A stretch of DNA of 55,919 nt from an uncultured Myxococcales bacterium (GTDB lineage Bacteria > Myxococcota_A > Bradymonadia > UBA7976 > VGTA01), in the NCBI GenBank assembly GCA_937146725.1, contig CAKZRU010000113.1, positions 1-55,919 of the forward strand. The letters run 5' to 3'. The notes below the pieces were generated by a model. That model was not told the origin of the DNA and ran no database searches. It saw nothing but the letters and a program-made list of their open reading frames with translations. Below are positions 32,342 through 40,065 of this stretch, in pieces (within the stretch, counting starts at the first letter, position 1; the number at the start of each line of letters is the position of its first letter). The position numbers and the translations under genes were made by a program.

Positions 32342-34507
32342 TTAACGACTAAATAGCCACGAAAATGGGTTAAGGATAGCAAGTATCCAACGTCCACGCG
32401 ATTGACGAGCATAGGCTTGTCTCACTGCTTTTGCCTGCTGAATGACGAGCTTGGCTCGCTCAGTTTTATGCTGTGGATTTCCTAGTGCCCAAGCTAAGTG
32501 GGCTTGGGTCATTTGATCAAAACCGGGTGCCCAACTTTGCATACGCAAAGCATATGCCTCCCGACTTTCACCATATTCTCTGCTTAAACCCGCACCGGCC
32601 AAGCGGTCAAGAGTCAGGGTAAAATCCAAGCGTCCACGAAGTTCAATGGGCACCAACCTCAATCGGATCATTCGCCAAGCGGTGATCATATAACCCAATG
32701 CAATCAGAATAAGGATTAAATATAGGGTATTCCACGCTAAGCTGTGCCAAGGAAAGGGAGAGCCCCTTTTTAGGCCACGATCAAGTTGTTTGCGAGCCAT
32801 TTCTCCAAAAAGGCTTTCCAAGGATTGAGACATCGCTCTACTGCTTTGCTCATCGGACTGCTCTGGGTAGATGTCAAAGGTGACCCAGCCAACACCCTCG
32901 ATATGAATCTCGGGCCAAGCGTGTGCTCGATCACCGGTAATTAAAACCGCCGAACTATTTGAGCGTGTTCGGGCATCAACCGCATAGCCAAGCGCAACTC
33001 GTGCGGCAATGCCCTGACTGCGTAACAAGTGAACCGCTGAATGGGCAAAGTGAACACAGTAACCACGTAGATCACCAAATAGAAATGAAGCAGCAGGATC
33101 TTTGCTAGAGCGATGCTTAACCTTCAGTGTATAATACCCCTCTTGCTCTAAATAACGCTTGACCGCAATCGCTCTTTGAATTGGATCAGCCGACAAGCGA
33201 GAGGGTAGCTCTCTGACAATTTCTTCTGCTAAGGTAATGTAGCGAGGATCTTGTTCATGTGTAGCTAAATAATGCGTTCGCTGTGCTTCCGACCAGGAAT
33301 TAGGCACTGACTTTCGGCCAACATATCTTGATAAGGGGACGGCTGGCACAAGCGACCGGACGGCATAAGCCTTGACAAAGCGCTGAGGTGCCGGATTGGC
33401 CAATGGCTTAATTTCTAGAGCATGAGTCAAGGCGGGAGGCGTAGGATGCTCATCGATTAAATACATCGATGTTGAAACCTCAAGATGGTTCTCGGGACTT
33501 TGGGTTGCTAAGGCCCTGTCTCCCTTTTGATTTGGAAAGCGAGTTAAAACATCACCATCAAACTTTTGAGCACTATCCGCAACTAACTTGACCCCATCAA
33601 AATAGGATAAAGCTTGTTGACGAAAATATAGAATCCCTTGCTCTGGTGCATAGTCATCGTGAAAGACCGCAACAGCAACCGGAGTGGGTGGCCTATTTTG
33701 TGGTGAGTTCTGCGCTGAGTCACCCTGTCCTCCACCGCCTCCATTTCCACCACCTTCTCCTTCAGATTTATCATTGGAATCAGACTGGCCTGAGCCTGCC
33801 CCACCTAAAGTGAGAGGCTGTACCGCTTTGACCTTATGCCCTAATCCACTAAACCAGTATAAAGTGATCAAGAGTAATGCAATGACTGCACCCGCCCAAA
33901 CCAAATGTAAGGTGCGCCGAACTCTTGAAAAGGTTAATAAGGCAATGGCAACAATGCCCACCCCAAAAAGGGTCAACCACCACTGAACGGTATGATTGCC
34001 ATTGACAATGACCCAATCAGAAAAGAATCGTGGCTCATGTACCTGTCCTAAGCGGTGCGTCGCAAAGAGTTGAACAACCGAATTGCAAATCACCAAAGCT
34101 TCAACGCCACTCCCCAATCGAGAGCGTCGCCCCAAAACCCTAAGTAAAAAGACAGACCCAAAGGAAAGCCCACCAAAAAACAGCATTTCTGATAAGCGTA
34201 ATATATTGGGTGCGCCAAACCATATACTCCAAAAGCTAAAGTACTCAAAAAGTAAACTTAAGCTCAATCCCAGGACTGTACTTAAGCCACTTACTAAAAT
34301 TAAGCCTTTTAAACTGAGCTTATACTCTAGTTTTTTAAGTGAAGCTAAGGCAAGTCCGGCGCTCAGTAAGGCACTACCTAAGGCCCACTGTGAGGTGAAG
34401 AAAAACAGATAACAAAGTACTGAGCCCAAATATAATCCACCCTTGAGCCAAAAAAGAACTTGCGGTTCATCAGGTAGAGTTAATCTTTGCTTGGGTGAAG
34501 TTTGCAT
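32342..34507 (-). CDS. TgpA-like membrane transglutaminase-domain protein
   Basis: A 721-residue protein with about six to seven TM helices in the first 225 residues and a Gly/Ser/Asn-rich low-complexity loop (about 235-265). The periplasmic transglutaminase-like domain (about 430-550) has the triad visible as Cys in RGYCVHFAHSA, His in RAHAWPEIHIEGVGW and Asp in VTFDIYP. A further TM helix (about 595-615) and a cytoplasmic C-terminal part (DUF4129-like position) complete the TgpA layout. The family is found beside MoxR genes; the substrate is unknown but probably peptidoglycan- or envelope-linked. First gene of the minus-strand envelope run. Confidence 0.87.
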   Translation of the reverse strand: MQTSPKQRLTLPDEPQVLFWLKGGLYLGSVLCYLFFFTSQWALGSALLSAGLALASLKKLEYKLSLKGLILVSGLSTVLGLSLSLLFEYFSFWSIWFGAPNILRLSEMLFFGGLSFGSVFLLRVLGRRSRLGSGVEALVICNSVVQLFATHRLGQVHEPRFFSDWVIVNGNHTVQWWLTLFGVGIVAIALLTFSRVRRTLHLVWAGAVIALLLITLYWFSGLGHKVKAVQPLTLGGAGSGQSDSNDKSEGEGGGNGGGGGQGDSAQNSPQNRPPTPVAVAVFHDDYAPEQGILYFRQQALSYFDGVKLVADSAQKFDGDVLTRFPNQKGDRALATQSPENHLEVSTSMYLIDEHPTPPALTHALEIKPLANPAPQRFVKAYAVRSLVPAVPLSRYVGRKSVPNSWSEAQRTHYLATHEQDPRYITLAEEIVRELPSRLSADPIQRAIAVKRYLEQEGYYTLKVKHRSSKDPAASFLFGDLRGYCVHFAHSAVHLLRSQGIAARVALGYAVDARTRSNSSAVLITGDRAHAWPEIHIEGVGWVTFDIYPEQSDEQSSRAMSQSLESLFGEMARKQLDRGLKRGSPFPWHSLAWNTLYLILILIALGYMITAWRMIRLRLVPIELRGRLDFTLTLDRLAGAGLSREYGESREAYALRMQSWAPGFDQMTQAHLAWALGNPQHKTERAKLVIQQAKAVRQAYARQSRGRWILAILNPFSWLFSR

Positions 34508-34566
34508 ATCTTTCTCGCCTTAAAAATGATGCCGTGTCATCTGCTCATCATATGAGAGTATAACGA

Positions 34567-36327
34567 TTAACCACGTAAAGCATGATAAAAGAGTTTGGCT
34601 AAGGCCAATGGTTTTAGATTTGTTGCTGTTTCTACCAAGACTTTAGCGACCTCAGTAGAACGCTTATGCGTCACAAACCATGGTGGTTTAGGCCATACCG
34701 TAAATGGCCCATATATCACTGTTTTCTCTACATCTTCAAGTAAATAGGTATTGTGCACAACGCCCGTTCCACTTTGAATATCATTGCGAGCATGACCGGG
34801 ATAAGCGCCCCAGGTTGTACTGCCTAAACCATAACTTAAGGCGGGCCAATGATTGATACAAACACTGCCGTATTTAAGTTCATCTACTGCTTTATTCAAG
34901 GCTGATTTAAAGGTTTTTTCTGTTCTTGGATCGATGATCACTGTTGCATTTAATGTGCCCCAAAGTACATCGTTGGCAAATTGGGTCGAAAGTTCCAAGA
35001 AACTTCGTGCATCAGAGGCTTCTAAGCTCGTTGTTGCTGCCATTGCGCAAAAAGCTTCTTCATTGAAGCAAAGATGCTCATGGTCATCAGAATCTACGTC
35101 AACAATCAAGCCAATCGGCAGTGCTTTTTCTGTTCCTTCCAAGCCCTTAGGTTTAATCGCAAGCGCGCCCTCATCTGAGTTGATAAAACGCTCATAGCGA
35201 GTCTGAGCACCAGGATAATAGGCCGGTCTTGCCTCTAAGGATCCTAAGACTTCCTGTATTGCATCAATGAGTGCCCGTTTTTGTGGCCATCCTTTTTGCA
35301 TAATCAGCACTCGGGCCGCATTGCAATTAAAGCCCACATTATTATACATCATGGTGGCAATATTAGCCGCATGAAAGTTGATTTCAGCTTGAGTCCATGA
35401 ACCAGGCACAATAATAATTGGGCTAACATTGCCTAGCTCACTTGAAATCCGCTTGTCACAGATGGGCTCATCATTCGCTTTGCGTTGTGCCCCTTCTTCA
35501 CCCACACCATAAACAATGGCATCATGGGTTTTATCACTACCGGTAATGTGTATTTCATCTACAAGCTCATGCTGGCACAAGTATTTACCTTCTTCAGCTC
35601 CCCCCTTAAACATTCTGACAAAACCTGCATTCATCAAAGGGGCTAAGGCTTTGGCATAATGAGGCTCAAGATACTCATTAACCGGATTAAACTTTAAGAC
35701 ACATACTTGAGCTTCTAAGTAGAGCTTATGAATTACGTCTAATAAACCAATACTCGCTACATTCCCAGCGCCTAATACTAAAGCGACTCGACCTTCGTTT
35801 GGCACCTCTTTATATACGTGAGCGCAGCGTTCTAGCCACTCACTCGCTTTAACGTGCTTTTGTAGACGAACTTCCCCCTTAAAGCCATTCACTAAAACAT
35901 GGTCCATGAGCCTTTTTGGAAGCACCTTAACCGCAACTTGACCGTTCTCTAATACATACGCATCTTTTTCTGTAACTCCGGTGTGTCCATGCGCTTCTAA
36001 AGACTCCAAAGCTTCAATTAAGGTCCCCACAACTCTAGCATTTGCATAGGGACCACCAAGCCAATCCTCACTCGCTAAACTAGAGTCAGGCTTTAAGCCT
36101 TTTGCGACCAATGCATCAGCGACTTGAGCCTCTGCACCACTCAAGATACCTGTGAGTACTTCTTTGAGCAGGTCGATTTTTTTAGACAAAGACAGAGTAA
36201 GCCATTCATTTTTATGGGTATTAAGCTCTTGAAGAGCTTGATCGATTAGGGACTTTTGCGTAGATGCATTTGCTAGCTGTTCTGTGGCATCATTGACAAT
36301 ACTTTGGTCTGAAGAATGCTCTGTCAT
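34567..36327 (-). CDS. Aldehyde dehydrogenase family protein, long form
   Basis: A 586-residue ALDH-superfamily enzyme, about 90 residues longer than typical members. The Rossmann part includes LVLGAGNVASIGLLDVIHKL and IHITGSDKTHDAI. The general-base glutamate is in SSELGNVSPIIIV, and the catalytic cysteine is in GFNCNAARVLI. The C-terminus has KYGSVCINHWPALSYGLG and a proline-rich segment unusual for the family. The first 100 residues form a helical domain not seen in short ALDHs. It should oxidise (or reduce) an aldehyde with NAD(P); the substrate is unknown. Divergently transcribed from the channel-like gene. Confidence 0.85.
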   Translation of the reverse strand: MTEHSSDQSIVNDATEQLANASTQKSLIDQALQELNTHKNEWLTLSLSKKIDLLKEVLTGILSGAEAQVADALVAKGLKPDSSLASEDWLGGPYANARVVGTLIEALESLEAHGHTGVTEKDAYVLENGQVAVKVLPKRLMDHVLVNGFKGEVRLQKHVKASEWLERCAHVYKEVPNEGRVALVLGAGNVASIGLLDVIHKLYLEAQVCVLKFNPVNEYLEPHYAKALAPLMNAGFVRMFKGGAEEGKYLCQHELVDEIHITGSDKTHDAIVYGVGEEGAQRKANDEPICDKRISSELGNVSPIIIVPGSWTQAEINFHAANIATMMYNNVGFNCNAARVLIMQKGWPQKRALIDAIQEVLGSLEARPAYYPGAQTRYERFINSDEGALAIKPKGLEGTEKALPIGLIVDVDSDDHEHLCFNEEAFCAMAATTSLEASDARSFLELSTQFANDVLWGTLNATVIIDPRTEKTFKSALNKAVDELKYGSVCINHWPALSYGLGSTTWGAYPGHARNDIQSGTGVVHNTYLLEDVEKTVIYGPFTVWPKPPWFVTHKRSTEVAKVLVETATNLKPLALAKLFYHALRG

Positions 36328-36410
36328 GAAACGATCCTGTGCGAGGCTAATAAGATTTTATGAGTAAAGTTTAGTCTTTAAGAAATATTTTGAGCTGATC
36401 ATACTGTTAT

Positions 36411-36468
36411 AGATGATCTCATGTTAAGTACTTATTCGACCAACATAGCAAATCATCTGAGATGATCT
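36411..36468. promoter_or_regulatory. Candidate operator: repeated AGATGATCT and a perfect palindrome
   Basis: AGATGATCT occurs at 36411-36419 and again at 36460-36468. The second overlaps a perfect inverted repeat ATCATC-TGA-GATGAT (36452-36466). They lie between the ALDH start (36327) and the channel start (36544), and could bind a dimeric regulator of either gene. No regulator is identified. Confidence 0.35.
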
Positions 36469-36543
36469 AGTAATGCTTGTAATATTTACCATGAGTTCGA
36501 ATCATAAGAGAGTCAATCGATTCAAAAACAAAGGGAGTTCTTT

Positions 36544-37932
36544 ATGACAAATGATCTCAATACAAATCGTGACCAAGAAAGAAATCGTGATCAAGAAACA
36601 AACCACAACCAAGAGTCTCGTCAAAATATTCCTAGCTCAACAAGTCAGTTTGTTAATATCCCCAAACCAACCGATGGAAAGTTTGAAGAAAGTATTCCAA
36701 GTGATTACCCAGAACTTTCTGAACGTGAAGCGATCGATCTTTTAAAAAATGGTCAAGTCATTGAGAAATGTTTTATCAGACATCTTTCTCTCAGTGGTGA
36801 ATTCCCCAAGGCAATTCAACTCAAGCAAGTATACATCAAACACCTCAATATTAGCCAATTCACGAGTCAATTAAACTTTAATTTAGCATCCTGCCACCTC
36901 AGGCGAGTCATTATTGATGAAGCTTTGTTTAAGGACACCCTAAGTGCCAAGAATTGTCACTTTCATTTCCTACATCTTAAAAATAGCCGCTTTGATAAAA
37001 ACTTTAATGCTCAAGCTTCTAAGTTTAGCTCAAAGGTTGTGATTCAAAACACAACTTTTACCGGTAAAATAAGGTTTTGGGAAGCCGAGTTTAAAGATTG
37101 GTTCAATGCAATTGAGTGTCAATTTAAAGGCAAAGCTGACTTTCGCAGTGCCTTCTTTGAAGCGGGCTTCACCGTGTCCAAATCTCACTTTCATGATGAC
37201 TTTATGTTTAGAGGTACTCATCTGGCTCTTAAATGGGAGGGTGAAGAGGCACGCTTTGAAAAGTTGATCGACTTTTCAAAAGCCAAACTAGGTGACTTTG
37301 TGTACCTAGAAGACCTCATCCAAGGAGAAGCACAGCAATGGGCTTTTTGGAATACGGTTTCCGAGCGCATTTTAGTTCGGCCTGATCAAGTAGAAGGCCG
37401 AATGAAGAGTGAGGAAGAAGGAGAGCATTACAAAGCAATGCGTGAATATGCGGTTCTCAAAAGATCTTTCGAGTACGAGAATCAATATAGCTATGATGAT
37501 TGGGCTTTTTATCGCTTTAAGGTCAACGAGCGCAAAGCGAGGGCTGAAACTGATCACAGTCTCATTAGAAAGGTCATGAATGTTGCTGATTGGCTTCTAT
37601 TGGACTGGGGCTGTGGTTACGGCACACACCCTATTAGAGCGATTCGTACCGCCCTGGTTATGATTGTGCTTTTTGCAGTCATTTATGTATTTGGTTTTGA
37701 ATACTTACACCAAGTCGACAATGTTCCATTTCCTGATTTACAGCCAAGCGCATTATTAAATCAAATTGCGGTCAGTCTTTTTGTTAGCTTGGCTGCTTTT
37801 ACCTCTGGCTTTGGTGACTTAAGAGATGTTGCCATTGGGTGGATGAATATTCCTATCATGCTTGAAGCGTTACTTGGAACGCTCATGTGGGGTCTTTTTA
37901 TTGTCGCTTTTGGTCGAAAAGTGATTCGATAA
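36544..37932 (+). CDS. Two-TM ion-channel-like protein with beta-helical N-terminal domain
   Basis: A 462-residue protein. The N-terminus has three 6-residue NRDQE-type repeats. Residues 70-255 show a regular pattern of hydrophobic or Phe positions about every five residues (FSSKVVIQNTTFTGKIRFWE; AEFKDWFNAIECQFKGKADF), as in pentapeptide-repeat or related beta-helix folds. After a charged helical region come TM1 (about 368-385), a pore-helix-like segment, the filter-like TSGFGD (420-425) and TM2 (434-457). This is the layout of a K+ channel (TxGYGD filter). The beta-helix may gate or localise the pore. AGGGAG (36532-36537) lies six bases before the ATG. Ion selectivity is inferred from the filter only. 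Confidence 0.8.
   Translation: MTNDLNTNRDQERNRDQETNHNQESRQNIPSSTSQFVNIPKPTDGKFEESIPSDYPELSEREAIDLLKNGQVIEKCFIRHLSLSGEFPKAIQLKQVYIKHLNISQFTSQLNFNLASCHLRRVIIDEALFKDTLSAKNCHFHFLHLKNSRFDKNFNAQASKFSSKVVIQNTTFTGKIRFWEAEFKDWFNAIECQFKGKADFRSAFFEAGFTVSKSHFHDDFMFRGTHLALKWEGEEARFEKLIDFSKAKLGDFVYLEDLIQGEAQQWAFWNTVSERILVRPDQVEGRMKSEEEGEHYKAMREYAVLKRSFEYENQYSYDDWAFYRFKVNERKARAETDHSLIRKVMNVADWLLLDWGCGYGTHPIRAIRTALVMIVLFAVIYVFGFEYLHQVDNVPFPDLQPSALLNQIAVSLFVSLAAFTSGFGDLRDVAIGWMNIPIMLEALLGTLMWGLFIVAFGRKVIR
36565..36618 (+). repeat. 18-bp tandem repeat, three units, at the N-terminus of the channel gene
   Basis: Units at 36565-36582, 36583-36600 and 36601-36618 (the last more diverged) encode NRDQER, NRDQET and NHNQES. 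Confidence 0.85.
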
Positions 37933-38065
37933 TTTTAAACCAAGCTTGAATCTTTTTACTTAAAAGCAAGTAAGGGTCTATGCATCATTTTCTTTGAGCT
38001 TTTCTTTGACCTCTGCTCTTGCTCCGGTCTAGTCTAGCCCTTCAAACTAGCTTTATGGATCAGTC

Positions 38066-39175
38066 ATGTTATATGATCAAGTTTACCCAACTAAACACCA
38101 ACTATTCTTATGTTTAGTTTTCATTAGTCTTTGTGTTTTCCAAGCCTGTGGAGGTGGTCAACAGACCTATTCCGAGCTTACTCAAGCTTGTAAGATCCAA
38201 AAAAGTCATCCAAAAGCCACTTATTTGACTGAAACTGCTCAAGGGCTTACACTGCAAGAAGCGCGAGACAAAGCAAGCGCTGAACTTACCCGACAATTAA
38301 GTGCAGAACTTAAGTCAGAACTGATCGTAACAAGTCAAAACTCTAGCCATTCTGGTCAAGCAACACAAGCTCAAGACCAAGTCCAAGAACGAGTAGAGCT
38401 CTATACTCACTTTAAGCATGCTGAATTGATCAAAGCGGTTGCCAAATGTGAGTTTTGTCAGGCAGAAAGCTGTCAAAGTACAGTGGCTTTACATCGTGAT
38501 CAACTTGCTCGACGACTTGCCAAAGAAATCAATGCTGATGTCAAACGCCTAAAAACTTCCGCCCAAGACTTACATCCTGACAGCTCTTTACTCAGATTTA
38601 CCCAAGCCTGGTATATTGCCCAAGCATCATCTCAACGGATTGAACCTATCTTAAATCAACTTAAGATCATCGAACGTATCACCGAAGATTTAATCACCAT
38701 AGAGGCCTTGATGAAAGATGCTCAAAAGCAAAGAGCGCAAAGAGAAGAAAACTTATGGATTGGGTTCAATAAGCTCGATATAAGTTTCAAAGGACAAGAG
38801 CGTTTACCTCAAGCAATTCAAGAAGGATTAATGGGGCGCTTTAGCCAAGCCTTAGAAACGATGGGTTTAAAGAAATGGACCCAAGAAAGCTGTCCTTCTC
38901 ATAAAAATGGACAAGATGTGATTATGCTTACACCGACTGGAACCCTCAGCTGTTCATTGGGATTTATTGGGCCACAATGTAAGCTCCAACTCGGTATCAA
39001 ACTGAACCTATGTCACAAGGGTAAACTAGGAGAAGACTCATGGAGTAGACTTAAGTTAGTTGGTGTGCATCCTCATGAGACTCAAGGTGCACTTGACAAA
39101 CTTTTAAAAAGCATCAAAAGCACAGATTTAAGCGCCCCCTTATCTAAATCACTCTCTCCTTTTATTATTTTGTAG
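38066..39175 (+). CDS. LPP20-like lipoprotein
   Basis: A 369-residue predicted lipoprotein (hydrophobic segment LFLCLVFISLCVF, lipobox FQAC at about 25-28). Residues 35-130 resemble the LPP20 fold: a Cys-containing start, then TLQEARDKASAELTRQL and a run of polar helix before LIKAVAKCEFC. The rest is helical, with pairs of cysteines (CEFCQAESC; CSLGFIGPQC) that may form disulfides. Such lipoproteins are outer-membrane or flagellum-associated in some bacteria; the role here is unknown. A 133-base gap separates it from the channel gene. Confidence 0.6.
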   Translation: MLYDQVYPTKHQLFLCLVFISLCVFQACGGGQQTYSELTQACKIQKSHPKATYLTETAQGLTLQEARDKASAELTRQLSAELKSELIVTSQNSSHSGQATQAQDQVQERVELYTHFKHAELIKAVAKCEFCQAESCQSTVALHRDQLARRLAKEINADVKRLKTSAQDLHPDSSLLRFTQAWYIAQASSQRIEPILNQLKIIERITEDLITIEALMKDAQKQRAQREENLWIGFNKLDISFKGQERLPQAIQEGLMGRFSQALETMGLKKWTQESCPSHKNGQDVIMLTPTGTLSCSLGFIGPQCKLQLGIKLNLCHKGKLGEDSWSRLKLVGVHPHETQGALDKLLKSIKSTDLSAPLSKSLSPFIIL

Positions 39176-39324
39176 AAGCTTGTGTATATTCTTGGTTCGG
39201 TTGTTTGGTAAAACCTGTACCAAATCAAGTTCGTGCACTCTAATTCTTGTACGCGCCAATACTTATGTAATATCTTGTTGACTCATATGTAGCTCACTAA
39301 TTTAGTCTTGAAAGAACAACTTTG

Positions 39325-40056
39325 ATGTTAAGATCTCTTTATTCAAGTATGCAAATGGATCGTTGCTTATCCTCTTATTACCTCTCCTCTTGTGGTTTAT
39401 TGTTTGCTATGAGTTTAGCTGTATCAGGAATGTATACGATGTATGCACCTTCTATAGCAAAGGCCTTTCCAGCTCGGAGTACGCAGGTTGAAGAAAAAGG
39501 CTTTACATCAGTTGAATCCCCCTTACCTTGGATTTCCGGCTGGAATCTCAACGGACAAGCAAAAAATGTTAAAGATTTATTGAGTTCCAAAGCGAAACAA
39601 GGCTTCAAAGGGGCTTATCTCGTGCAGTGTGCGACATGGGAACCCAAGTGCGAAGAGATTCTTAAGTTTATTAATCGCCAACGGGGACAACTCATCGAAG
39701 CGGAGATTAACGTGATTGCGATTTTCACCGAAAACATCTCCGGTGAATCTTTATCCAAATGGCTCGCTGAGCGAGAACTTAGTCCTCATGAACACTTAAG
39801 TATCATCATCGACCGCTATCATCGCAGTGCGATTCGAACTGGCGCTTTTGAAGAGCATAAGCAAGTTCAAGCTGTGAGTGAGGCAAATGACCCTAACACT
39901 CATATAACCGAGCAGTTGCCCGCAAAAATTAAACGTTTAAGGCTGCCTTTGGGACTGATTGTCACAAGTGATGGCACTGTTCTATCAATCATTAGTCAAG
40001 CCGGTGCCGACCTACTTAAAATAATTACTCAAACCATCCGTTATGCGGGTGAATAA
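39325..40056 (+). CDS. Exported thioredoxin-fold protein lacking the nucleophilic cysteine
   Basis: A protein of about 243 residues with an N-terminal hydrophobic segment (about 20-42). The mature part resembles TlpA/ResA-type thioredoxins: a strand, then VQCATWEPKCEEI, aligned with the usual ATWCPPCRxE. The first Cys of CxxC is Glu and the second Cys is kept, with an extra Cys four residues before the Glu. Later LPLGLIVTSDGTVLSII matches the cis-proline region and the Asp-Gly turn. It cannot work as an ordinary disulfide reductase. It may be a peroxiredoxin-like or binding variant. ATG 39325 is preferred over TTG 39322. Its stop is nine bases from the convergent FG-GAP gene stop. Confidence 0.65.
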   Translation: MLRSLYSSMQMDRCLSSYYLSSCGLLFAMSLAVSGMYTMYAPSIAKAFPARSTQVEEKGFTSVESPLPWISGWNLNGQAKNVKDLLSSKAKQGFKGAYLVQCATWEPKCEEILKFINRQRGQLIEAEINVIAIFTENISGESLSKWLAERELSPHEHLSIIIDRYHRSAIRTGAFEEHKQVQAVSEANDPNTHITEQLPAKIKRLRLPLGLIVTSDGTVLSIISQAGADLLKIITQTIRYAGE

Positions 40057-40065
40057 GTGATTATT

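Noticed and set aside
33684..33986. Plus-strand Pro-rich 100-residue frame
   Set aside because: Complement of the Gly/Ser-rich loop of the transglutaminase gene.
36490..36505. GTTCGAATC resembling a tRNA T-loop
   Set aside because: No acceptor stem, anticodon stem or other cloverleaf parts surround it.
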